64,000 bases of DNA from Hyphodiscus hymeniophilus (Eukaryota > Ascomycota > Leotiomycetes > Helotiales > Hyphodiscaceae). The notes beneath the pieces are model-generated. The model was given only the letters and a program-made list of their open reading frames with translations, was not told where the DNA came from and did no database searches. The translations under genes and the position numbers were made by a program. Where the stretch lies: positions 186,001-250,000 of the forward strand of contig VNKQ01000019.1 in NCBI GenBank assembly GCA_016508695.1, given 5' to 3'. Shown one piece after another: positions 35,431-45,939 of this stretch (positions are counted from its first letter, which is position 1; the number at the start of each line of letters is the position of its first letter).

Positions 35431-36429
35431 ATAAAACTATAAAATAACTACCCAAAATCCCTTATTTTCTTATCCCTTATATATCTATTCCCAAGGTCTT
35501 CTAATACCTTTCTATTACGTCTTATAATAGTTGTTTTATAAGAGTATCGGTAGGTTAGTTTATATTAGGTATATAACGTATTCGTAAGTAATCTTAAGTA
35601 ATTAAATCGTTTTGTAAGAAGTAGTACTATAAGTCGATATACTTGGCTTTTATATAATATTTACTTATATCGTCAAATTATATAATAGTTATATTATTAT
35701 TATAATATAGTACTAGAATCGAAGGTATTTTACTTAAGTCTTTTATAATCTTCTAGAGTTAGAATATCTCTTTTCCTCCTTTACTTATAAAGATAATCTC
35801 TACTTTTATTAATAATAATAAGGTCGATTTCTAACGATTTGTAGACTATAAGACAACTCCTCTATTTTATATAATTATATAACCTTAGAAACTCTTTCGA
35901 TTGAATTTAGTAGCCCAAGTTATATTACTATATATAGTATTATTAAAGTAATAAATATTAGGTTATAATTTCCCTTTATATATAATTCTTACTTCTTTTA
36001 TATAGTTAAGGTATTATATAAGTCGAATTATAATAATAAAGTGAGTTATAAAGGGATTTACTATAAATCTTGCGAGTTGTCTTATTACGTAAGATATATC
36101 GAATCTTATATAGTTTAAGAAGTAAATCGTTAATCTTATAATTATTTAATATAGCTTTTAATTGATTTCTTAGAGTTTATCTCTTGGCTTTACTAGCTTA
36201 AGTATAGTGCCTAGTTTGAGGGGTATACTAATTAGCCTTAAAGTCTTTATTTAGAGTTATTTTACTAGCTTTAAAGTATAGAGTTATTAATAAATCTTAA
36301 TTATTCTTTTGTATTAGTTTCTCTCGATTTAAAAGCCTATAAATAAGTATACTAGTCCTAGGTCTTTATATACTTATTTTACTATTATTTCTTCTTTAAT
36401 TCGAGCTATAGTTATTTTCTCTCTTATAA

Positions 36430-36465
36430 TTAGTATATTATTAATAAATAAGAGAATATATAAGC
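36430..36465 (-). other. reverse transcriptase motif remnant
   Basis: The minus strand reads YILLFINNILI where active Copia elements have an F/Y-V-D-D core. Both Asp codons have become Asn and Val has become Ile, all by G-to-A changes. Confidence 0.65.
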
Positions 36466-38863
36466 CTAATTTATAAAAGAGATTTGGGTTTATAAGTAAG
36501 GTTTATAAACGTAGAGTTTTAAAGAAAGCCGTTACTTCTTTAAACTAAGCTCTTAGAGCCTATTTTAAGCTATATAGTAATTTTAGTAATTTAAGGTAAT
36601 ATAAACTAAAACCGATTTTCTTAACTAATTCGAGGTATTCTAATACTTTTATATATACGTCTTTCTTTAGTTTTAGAATAAAGAATATAATATTAATATT
36701 TAACTAATCGATTTCGAAGTCTTTAGCTATAATAAGTATTAAGAGTATTCGTAAAGTTATATACCTTATAATAAAGGCAAAGGTCTCGAAATAATCGATT
36801 CCCTATTATTATTTAAACTCTCTTACTATAAGCCTAGCTTTATATCTCTCGATTATATTATTACTCTTAAACTTATTCTTTAATACTTACTTTGTAATAA
36901 TTAGTCTTCTTAAAAGTACTCCCTTAATTAGCTTATAAGTTCTATTATCTTTCTAAGCTTATAATTTAGTAATAATCGCTAGCTTTTAGTTTATAAGATC
37001 TTCTTTTATTATACGCGAAACTAATAAGTCGTTAAATAGAGTAGTTTTAATAATTGCAAATACCTCTTCCTCTAAAGTAGTAATTACTCTATATATAAGT
37101 ATATATAAGAATTAAGGTTTTATAATTATTGCGATTACTTTTGGAGTTAGTTTAACCGTTTTACCTAATTAAAAAATTAAGGTCTTTATTATACTTAGTA
37201 TATATATAGGCATTATAGCTAGTATAAGTAAAATAAGTTCTTAATCTACTTATTTAACTAGTAAAATAAGTATTACTCTAGAGTCTATAATTAGTATAAT
37301 TTGTAAGTATATAAGGGTTTTCGATATCGCCTTGTTTTTATATATATCTCTCCTCTTAGTTAAGGGCTATATTACTAGTAATAGCTTATTAACTAGCTTC
37401 TCTAATTCCTTAGGAATAAGTACCTCTAATCTAAAGAACTTATATTTGTTATACTAAACGATTAAAGTAACTTTTTCTTATAGAGTATTACGGTTTATTA
37501 CGCGCGTAATTTAAGTTAAAGTTAAGCTTACTTAGAAGTATTTACCTTCTCTTATTATAAGTCGATATTTTACCTAGTATATCCCTTCTAGGAATTTAAC
37601 TCTTATAAGATAATTAAATACCTTAATACTTAAGAGATTTGGTAATTTGTTTTTTTATATAGCAAGTAATATATATTTTAGTATTATATTAGCTTCTTTA
37701 GTAGATTTTGAGTTATATAGTAATACTAATATAAGGAGCTTATTTTATAGCTATATAGTATATTTAGTTATAAAATACTATATATAAAGGGGAAGCTTTA
37801 ATTCAAATAATATAATTCTTACTATCTTATTAATTAATTATATAGCCCTCTCTATTACTTTATTAAGCTAGTACTTATATAGGGGACTAAGCTTATACTA
37901 AATCCTATAGTCCTTAAACTATAATACGAAGGTATTGCCAAATTCCCTATTACTATTATTAGTTCTCTAGTAAGTTACTAAATTACTTAATTCGTTTTTA
38001 ACTAGTTTTTTAATATCTTGTAAATATAATAATACTTTACTAGTAGATTTGTTATATAAGAACCTAACTTAATAGGCTCGAGTTACGTTATCTATAACTA
38101 ATAAAAAGTACTTAAAACCTCTTATTAAGAGTAATAATATACTTGAGATATTAGTATAGAGTTTCTTTTCCTTTATATACTCGCGTGTACTAGTAGTCTT
38201 ATTATATTAGACTCTTATCTAGCTTATAAAGTAAGGTTCGCAAATTTAATCTCTAGCTATAAGAGGTTATTTTAAGAACTTAAGACCGTTTAAATAATTG
38301 TATAATAATTATAGGTATCGAGTATTAATATAGCTTATTCGCTTATATATAAGTTATATAGTTATCTCCCTTATTACGCGTAAGGTAATAAGATCTTATC
38401 GTATTATATCTATAATTTTTGTAGTAAGCGCTATGGGCTTTAAATATTAGTAGTTTTATATAGTATACTAGCTTATTTTAAAGTCCGCGACAAAGATAGT
38501 TTTGCCTATACGTATTCTCTTTATAGTTCTATTTTCTAATATTACTATAATATTATTATAGTTAAGAGCTATTAGGCTAATAAGCCTATAATTGAAATCC
38601 GGCATATACTAGGCTTCTTTAAGTATAAGGTTTCCTTGTTTAAGCCGTAATATAATATTCTTATAACCTTTTATTATATAATAGGTATTATTTGTAATTT
38701 GAACCTTTTTTAGTTTGGCCTATTGTTTGAGGTTATCGAAATCCCTTAATAGGTATAAGAAGTGCCGTAATACACTAGAGTTTATAATCTAGGGAACTAG
38801 AGTACTTATAAACATATATACAAATTTTATATTAATTAGAAAGGCATAAGAAGAGTAGAGGGA

Positions 38864-39308
38864 ATAGGCTAGCCAATAGTCTAGTCTAGTCTAGACTATA
38901 GGTTTTTTTGGGGACTATAAAACGGTTTAATCTTAAAATTTAAATTTTTAAGGACGTATTTAGACTATAGTCTTATAATCTAGTCTATAAATAGTTTAGT
39001 TTAGTTTAAACTATTATAAATAATTAGATTATTTTTATTAGTATATAAAATTAAAAAAGTTTTTATATAAAAGTTATAAAATAACGGCTTAAAAGTAATA
39101 ATATAATATTTAAAATTAAAAAATAATTAATATTTAATTAATTAAATTATAAATAGTCTCTCTAAATTTTTTTAAGACTATTATAGTCTAGTCTTAAATA
39201 AATTTAAGGACTATTATATAAATAATTCGGTCTTAAATAATTTTTGTAGACTATTAGATAGTTTAATTTAGTCTGGTTTAAAGACTATAGTCTAGTCTAG
39301 CTAGTCTA
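38864..39308 (-). repeat. inverted repeat copy 2 inside the LTR element
   Basis: Inverted partner of 34987-35430. It lies between the zinc-knuckle remnant and the integrase/RT part, so it splits the old gag-pol frame and must be a later insertion or rearrangement. Confidence 0.8.
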
Positions 39309-39438
39309 AGAGAGAATTATTATCTTCGAATTCTTCTATAATAGCTACGTTTATAATTATAGTTGCGGCTTTTATAAATAGTCTCTCCCCTTCTTTATTC
39401 TTTTTTAACTATTTAGTTTATACCTTTTTCTTTCTCTA

Positions 39439-39483
39439 GTAATCTCTCTTATAATAACCCTTAATATAGTAAAAGCTATATTT
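39439..39483 (-). other. gag zinc-knuckle remnant
   Basis: The minus strand reads KYSFYYIKGYYKRDY. The spacing is that of a CCHC knuckle (C-x2-C-x4-H-x4-C), but every Cys and the His are Tyr, as expected from TGT to TAT and CAT to TAT. Confidence 0.65.
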
Positions 39484-40043
39484 ATTTGTTTAAGGTTTAT
39501 ATACTCCCTTAGATTATACTGGCTAGTAAGTCGGTCGGTCAGTCATTAGCTAATCGATCGATTCTAGCTAATTGACTAATTAATAGTAGTTCGAACTAAT
39601 AGCTTATTGGTTAAATAAGCCGGCGACTAATTAGCTAGAGTTATAAAGTACTAGAACCGTAAGGAACTTGCCTAATATTAAAAACAGCTTAAAACATATA
39701 TAAATAGACCTTATATTAATGCTTGTAGTATACTTAAATATTCCGGGCACTTACCTAGTATTTAAAGGGCCGGAAAACGCGCCTAAATCTCCTAAATTCA
39801 ATATGCCTATATACCCGATTCTTAGACCTCGTCGTCGCTCCTCAAATCCAACTCTATCGCGTTATTATAAAATCGAATATCGATCGCACTATATCGTTAC
39901 TATTTCTTTAGTATTTGATAATACGCAAGAGTCTTTCCCAAGAGGTGACCACTCTCTAGAGTTGTTATCTTTACATAAGGGGGTTAGTTAACGAAGTTTC
40001 TAAAGCCATAGCAGATATCTCTAATAGTATAGAATTGATTTCC

Positions 40044-40100
40044 AATAGAGTAGAGGCGCGAGAATAGAGTAGAGGCGCGAGAATAGAGTAGAGGCGCGAG
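40044..40100. repeat. 19-bp unit, three perfect tandem copies
   Basis: AATAGAGTAGAGGCGCGAG repeated at 40044, 40063 and 40082, in a GC-richer patch of the LTR element. Confidence 0.95.
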
Positions 40101-41356
40101 AAGACATATTATTATTGTTTAAAAGTAGGCGATCGAATTCTTAATTATTATAGCTAATAAGGACAAAAGATCTAAAGGGAAAGTAAGCCTTAATTCCTAG
40201 GCTTAAAACTAGTTTTCGGCTAATAATATTATTTTGCTAATATTAACCGCTTAAAATCTACTTACAATTTCCCCCTTTCTCCTTCCCTACAATAATACCA
40301 AAATACTATTAATTATAACCTTAAGTTAATCGGTAAATATTAGCTAGGGGTCTTAACTAATTAACTAACCGATTAATATAATAATTCGAGTTGGCCGATA
40401 AGCTAAAGACGAGTATTCTAGCCGACTTCGGTCGGCCGACTTAATGGCTAGCTTGCCTTAGATAAAGACTTTAACTTGTCTTTATTACTTCTTCTCTAGT
40501 TTCCTTTAGTATATCGGCCCCGTCCCTTCTTATACTAGTTGCCTCTTTTTTTACGTAACTAATTAGCTTATTAGTTCGTATTAAGCTTATCGAATTTATA
40601 AAGTTTATAAAGGCCGTAAAAGTTAGTATATTCTTAATTAAAGTAGGAATTATAAACTTAGTAATTTATAAAGACGTAATTGCGTTTTTAAGATTAAGCC
40701 TAATATATTAGACGTAAGTCTTAGCCTAAACCTAGAGTATATTATTAAGTAATAATAAGTTTAAGAGTCGAGAGAAAATCGCTATATTAGTAATTAGTAT
40801 AGCTAAGTCCTTAAGTTATATTTAATATTACTTTAACTTAGAGACGAAGTTGTAAATCGTCTTTTTTTTAGGGTTATATAAGAGACGATTAAACTATTCC
40901 CTTATAATATTATAAAAGAGAGGGTCTTAACTCTTATTAAATACTTTATAATTCTTTTATACGCCTATAGTATTTTCCGCTTTTATATTCCCTTTAACAA
41001 TTAAGTAAAGACTTTAAGAGATCGAGGTATTAAAAATTTATAACGTAGTTATTAGGCGTTTATTATAGTCTTATCGAATTGCGATAAATACGTTATTAGG
41101 TAATACTAGCTTATTACTAGTAATAATATAAAGATAGCGTATAACTAATAATACTATCTTTATATTAATATATTACTTAGTATAATTATCGCTATTAAGA
41201 ATAGTAATTATATTATCCTTAGAGGTAACTAATTCGGTAGGAGTATAGAGATAAGAAGGTTATACTAAAGGTTATAAGGATACTATTATTAATAAGAATC
41301 AAATTAATTAATACTTAATTAGTTACGCAAGTAAGTATAGTACGAGACTTCTAATT

Positions 41357-41460
41357 TGTTACGAATTGAGTGATATATTCGATAACTAACTCTTAGTGTT
41401 ATAGAGATTTCTCTAATATATAGGAGTGATTACTAAGTGCTTATTCAGGTATTCTTGACA
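41357..41460 (-). repeat. right LTR (element 5' LTR)
   Basis: 104 bases, begins TGTTACGAATTGAG and ends TCTTGACA. Followed immediately by the GAGGA target copy and the deaminase reading frame. Confidence 0.92.
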
Positions 41461-43129
41461 GAGGAAGGCATGCCGGCTGGCACCGTTCTTCGGATTGCTA
41501 GCAACTCTGGAGTCTCGCAAAGCACCCTTGATCAGCTGCGGGAGATTGCCAGTATACTCAACAATGTTGCCAGCAGAGGTAAGCGCCATTGCCAAGAAGC
41601 CTTTGGAGCTCTGCTAAAATATGCTTCTAGTTGCCAATGTTTCTGATGTTGGAGTAGATGTACTTCAGAGAATCATAAAACTCGATATGAAGAAGATTCA
41701 AGGCTACGTTGGTATCCTCAGTCACGCCAGTGGCTTCTCTGACCAATCCATCTCGGATGTTGAATTTCGTTTTCGAGAGTCTGTAGTTGAATCTTTCCTC
41801 CCCCCACCCCAGGATTTCTTCGACTGGTTCAAACACATCTTCTCGATCCGAAACCTACCTCCGACCACTGACCCGATAATTCTCGCCGAGCACATAGTTT
41901 GGGCACAGAAGGCCAAGTATAATTACCTCGGCTTTCTAAAGGCTGCTTTCCCCTGGAAGAGCCAGCTACCACGCTGGATCTCTGCAATATTCAAACTAGG
42001 AAGATATGGCATTGCTTCCAGAGCAATTCTACAGCTTCCATCTGAGTTCCCTGCCCTGTTTAATCCCCTGACGGTCGAGGCGTTATCTGCGCCCCCAGAA
42101 ACCCGAATAAACACGAGGAGGGACGCCTTACCACTGACCTGCGTGTTGAAAAGGGTGATATCCAAGGCAGATGAAGTTAGACCTCAGCTAGCTCGTCTCT
42201 GGAACAAAGAAGATGCAGAGGCCTTTTTCCGAGAGTCATGCACCTTTGATTCTGTCGTTCATGCTGAACTACAACTCCTATCATTCTACGACCAATTTCC
42301 ACAGCTCAGGCCCGCTTTTCGGTTCATCGGAGTAAGCAAAAAAACGTGCTATCTCTGCTCCATGTTCCTCAGGACCCATCCGGAGAGTTTTGACGTCTCA
42401 TCCTGCCACCAGAAACTTTATCGCTCCTGGGTTCCTCCCCCAACAGTAAATTGGCAAGTCTACCGTCTTTATAAAGCCATCATAAGGGATATGAGCGAGA
42501 TGATGGAGGCAATAGCGAGGAGGGACTTGGACACCCGCTTAGGAGTCAAACGCCCATCTGTTGCGGACTCTACTGCAGGGGTGTCTCTTGGTGGATTAAC
42601 AGACTCACCACCATCAGGCGTATCAATCCAAGATTCTGAAGAGAAGCCCAACACCTCAGCAATGCACTCAGATAGAACGACAGATGGTGTCGAGACGACG
42701 GTAAGCGACTGGCCTCCAGAACGACCTATTCACCGCATAGAAACTATAGGCCTCGTACCAGATAGGTCTGAATGCGAATCAAATCGCTCTGGTGAGCCAG
42801 GGCGAACAAGTGGTGAGGAGGGCTATGGGTATCACCCGATCAGGACGATGGTGCTTCATTTCGTGAGGTCTGATGATCCACGCAAACAAGATATTGTTTG
42901 GATGAATGACATCTATGACCCTAAAAGCCAAACGTTTTCGTGGGCAAATCTAATTGAGCTATTGAGTGTGACAAAAGGATTTGGGGTCGCATACCAGGAA
43001 GCGTCTGAGTATTTGTTGGTGAATGATCATATTCTGGTGGCAGACGAACGACAATTTCATGCGTGTTTGCAATACCTAAGAAATACTAGCGCTTCAGTAG
43101 CTAAAGTCTATATATGCAGTTATAGCTAA

Positions 43130-43769
43130 GTTGTCAATGAAAGAAGAGCAACGGCCCCTGGTCTTTTCGGTGACTGGCTATACGTTACAATAGAGGCAGG
43201 TTGAGCAACCGTGATGGTAATAACAACTCCGGCTGTGGGTTATACCTATTGGGCCTTAGGTTCCCCACGCCTGTTATCTACGTATATACGTCCCCAAAGT
43301 GCAGAATTCACATAATCGGAACAGTAATCAGCATGATCCAGCACTGGTAAAGGACAAAACCGTGAGGGTTGCTATAAAAATTCAGATTATGTGCTATGAG
43401 ATCGGGGTATTTGTCCGTCGTCTTGCTAGTTGCCTTAAATAATTAGACCTATTAACACTTATTACTAGATCATAGTCTTACCTAATAAGTGAGGACACGG
43501 TAATAATAGTTGGTGGATCAATAGTAAGGTCACGCAATCTTCGACACACCTTCCTTCCAGCATGGTAGTCTGGACAATTTCGTTGCACCAACCGAACTCC
43601 GTCTTGGGCGGCTGACTTTATACTATAGCAATTAAGTAGAGCACTCATTTCGAACTTCACACGGAATGGTTATAGTCCGAGTAGACTCTCGTGTCAAAAA
43701 GGTTCTTCGGAAAGAGATTTAATGCCAATACAACGAGCGTGTTATTTCATTTCGCATCTAACCTAAAAC
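43130..43769. other. intergenic, no gene seen
   Basis: 3' flanks of the deaminase gene and the zinc-finger gene (convergent). No motif recognised. Confidence 0.4.
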
Positions 43770-44351
43770 TCAACGTTCTGTCCCATATATCTCCGAATGC
43801 GCCGTTCGCATATGTCTGTTCATGTTGTCCAATCTTGCCACGCCTGTCCCATTCGCTTCCGAGTGCTTGCAAGACGTGACCGGACAGTAGAAACGCCTAG
43901 TCCCAGGCAAATCTCTGTGGGCGGAATCAATATGGCGTGGCAGATCCTTTCGATATCGAAATCCTGTTTCGGAACATGTTGGAACTGGACATTTAAAAGG
44001 CTTCTCGTGGGCTTTGGAATGCGTGCTGCAAGGAATTAGTTTAGCTAGGAGACATGCTTTGAGATATTCAATGAGCACCTACTTCATTTCGGAACGCAAT
44101 CGGAATGAAAGGTCGCAACTATCGCAAGGGAATGGCAGGGCGTCAGGCCTTTGGAGAATAGCTTCTGTACTGGAAAGACTGTGGACTGAAGCTGAGGGGA
44201 GTTCTTGAAAATTGTGCTCGGCTATCAAGTTTTCCGACCAAGTTGATGGGAAATCAAAAGTTTCAAGCGTGGAAAGGCCAGAGGGATAGTACTGGTTTTG
44301 CTGTGATTGAGGTAAAGATATACTCGAAGGGCCAAGTCTGTTATCTAACAA
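43770..44351 (-). CDS. C2H2 zinc-finger protein, probably a transcription factor
   Basis: Two exons, 44351-44083 and 44025-43770, give 174 residues. Three fingers are visible: PFPCDSCDLSFRLRSEM with THSKAH (completed across the intron, giving C-x2-C-x12-H-x3-H), FKCPVPTCSETGFRYRKDLP with RHIDSAH, and FYCPVTSCKHSEA with RHMRTAH. The N-terminal 65 residues are Ser/Pro/Gln-rich. Such short multi-finger proteins are common in accessory regions of fungal genomes. The start Met at 44351 is the only one in frame; an upstream exon cannot be excluded. Neighbours give no target. Confidence 0.65.
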
Positions 44352-45193
44352 ACTGGGATCGATTGTATCAAAGGGGTAAGCTATATCATTACTGGAAACA
44401 ATATAACCGGCTGTGGGCTGTGCCTCAACGAGATGGGCTTCTCTCTAGTGGAGAGACATCTGGAGAGCGTCACAGGAAGAAGGCAGAAGTCTCGAATAGA
44501 AGTGAATCTTGAGACTATGAGAAAGGATCAACATTAACGATTACAGACTCAGGACCAAGAACTTAGATATAGTCGTGGTAGGGCTTTCCGAAGAACTCTA
44601 AGCCAATAAGTGATTGTAGGCCTCAAAACTAGCGTGCTACAGCTTAGCAGGGCGTTTCCCGCCTGGAGGCTTTTTCTGCCGTAGGCCTCAAAATTAGCGT
44701 GCTGCAGCTATGCATAGCAGGGCGTTGTCCGCCAAGCCTTTTCTGTTGTAGGCCTCAAATATATCGTCTTGTGATGAACCAGGGCAGGCTTATCGTCGTT
44801 ACACAGCATAATTTAGGTTTGTAATTCCCAACTTGTCTATTGATACTATTCAATGTTGCATATCCACTCTAACCACGAGGCTCTCCATTGGTCGAAGTGA
44901 GGCACGTGTAACAAAAGGGTGTGGGAGCACAAGAAAGGATTTTTCTAAGCCTTGTCATTTTTCTACCCGAGTCAATAGACTAACAGAGCAAGAGAACGCT
45001 CCAGCTTACCAGTAGTATAAGTATGGGCTACGTCTGAAAAGTTCCTTGTTATGTAGTTACAAATGAAACAAGCTACCTAGAAATTGCACATTCTGCCGAT
45101 CAGCTCTTGAGTGATAAAAGACTCATCTATCATCGAACTAGCTCTCAACAATCTCACATCGACTAGCCCCAAGGCCGTGGAAATTGCTAGATA
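44352..45193. other. intergenic region with dispersed 15-mer repeats
   Basis: Contains three spaced copies of the TTGTAGGCCTCAAA motif (44614-44760). No gene seen. Confidence 0.45.
44614..44765 (+). repeat. imperfect tandem repeat of 65-67 bp carrying GTAGGCCTCAAA
   Basis: Units begin near 44614, 44679 and 44746. The first two share GTAGGCCTCAAAA, TAGCGTGCT, CAGCT and TAGCAGGGCGTT. The start matches both ends of the candidate MITE at 33917-34126. Confidence 0.8.
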
Positions 45194-45475
45194 ATGCTTT
45201 GCCATAGTAAGAACGTTTCGAACACAATGTCCGGGCCAACTGCGGAAGCCCAGGGAGACTTTCTAGCCACTGTTGACATTTTGTCTGCTTCCAAGAACAA
45301 GGCCGTGGTAGTCGGCCTTTATGGAATTCCTGGCTCGGGTAAGACCTTTCTTCTGGACCAGTTGAAGCAAGAATTGGGAAAATCAGTTCGCTTTCTATGA
45401 AGGATCTGAGCAGCTTGCTATCCTCGTTCCTCTTCTTCCACTATCTACTTGAATGACGGAACCCATATTGATGTT
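45194..45475 (+). pseudogene. fragment of a P-loop kinase-like gene
   Basis: The frame from 45194 has VVVGLYGIPGSGKTFLLDQL, a Walker A of the AAA_33/kinase type, then stops at about 45400. One base shift later the family-like sequence FYEGSEQLA continues briefly. I infer the N-terminal piece of a fungal P-loop kinase gene, frameshifted and lost after that point. Confidence 0.55.
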
Positions 45476-45484
45476 GATTTTATC

Positions 45485-45939
45485 GGGGGCTTAAGAATCC
45501 TGGCGCGCTGGGCTTCGACGTCTTGAACTACACCGCCAAGATATATGACTCGGGACATGAACCAGTCTCTGCGACCACCATTAGCGCAGTCGTATATGCC
45601 ACTACGCGGGTCTTACAAGTTCCTACAGAGACTGCTAATAAATACCTCACCATCAGCTCATTGATCACGACACAGAATAAAATACTGGCTTCTTTGGAGC
45701 ATGCCACTGGTAGTAAATGCACTGTCACCAACCTTGAAACGGCAGACATCCTCGAAAACGGTAAACAAAAGCTATCAAGGGGTGACTACTCGTGCTTCTT
45801 AGACTTTCTGGCCGTACATATGTTTCAAGATGGTGGAGGAAGAATAGTCACAGTAGAGGGAAGCACTTTAGCCAACACGCTTTTAGATATTTCGGCTGAG
45901 GACTTGGATGATATAGTCAGAGCAATTCTGGAACTTTGA
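45485..45939 (+). pseudogene. C-terminal fragment of an NmrA-like/isoflavone reductase-type gene
   Basis: The frame ending at 45939 reads ALGFDVLNYTAKIYDSG, then TTISAVVYATTRVLQVP and TANKYLTISSLITTQN, then ILASLEHATGSKCTV. This is the substrate-binding half of NmrA-like NAD(P)-dependent reductases. The Rossmann part with its glycine motif is absent upstream, where the P-loop fragment lies instead. Likely a dead remnant; a domain-swapped gene is much less likely because of the intervening stops. Confidence 0.55.

Larger units (their letters stand above)
34625..41460 (-). mobile_element. Copia-type LTR retrotransposon, heavily RIP-mutated, complete ends
   Basis: LTRs of 104 bases (34625-34728 and 41357-41460) differ only by six transitions; the ancestral ends are TGTT...AACA. 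The 5-base duplication GAGGA flanks the element (34620-34624 and 41461-41465). A purine tract (GTGTGGGGGAG, minus strand) abuts the left LTR, so the element runs on the minus strand. On that strand a gag-type zinc knuckle remnant lies at about 39439-39483 and an RT remnant at about 36430-36465. Their order (gag, then RT distal) fits Copia. CpA and TpG are scarce while CpG remains, and stops fill all frames, as RIP produces. It cannot encode proteins. Confidence 0.88.
34389..43129 (+). pseudogene. OTT_1508-like deaminase gene interrupted by an LTR element
   Basis: Host pieces 34389-34624, 41466-41578 and 41631-43129 (ancestral model, with one copy of the 5-base target duplication counted) sum to 616 codons, 615 residues. 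The N-terminal half is helical. The deaminase core has HAE in VVHAELQLLSF (His327, Glu329) and CxxC in KKTCYLCSMF (Cys356, Cys359), with IGVSK before it, the pattern of the fungal OTT_1508-like deaminase family. That family has been proposed to act on nucleotides or nucleic acids. A Ser/Thr-rich linker follows, then a C-terminal domain of about 100 residues ending in VYICSYS. The LTR element falls in exon 1, so in this strain only a truncated product of about 82 residues, or a promoter-less 3' part, could be made. Confidence 0.8.

Noticed and set aside
39719..39991. 90-codon plus-strand frame inside the LTR element as a gene
   Set aside because: The element runs on the minus strand and the frame has no recognisable content. 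Kept only as a composition anomaly.
44614..44765. Telomere-like or rDNA-derived repeat
   Set aside because: The units do not match the TTAGGG pattern or any rRNA segment I can recognise.
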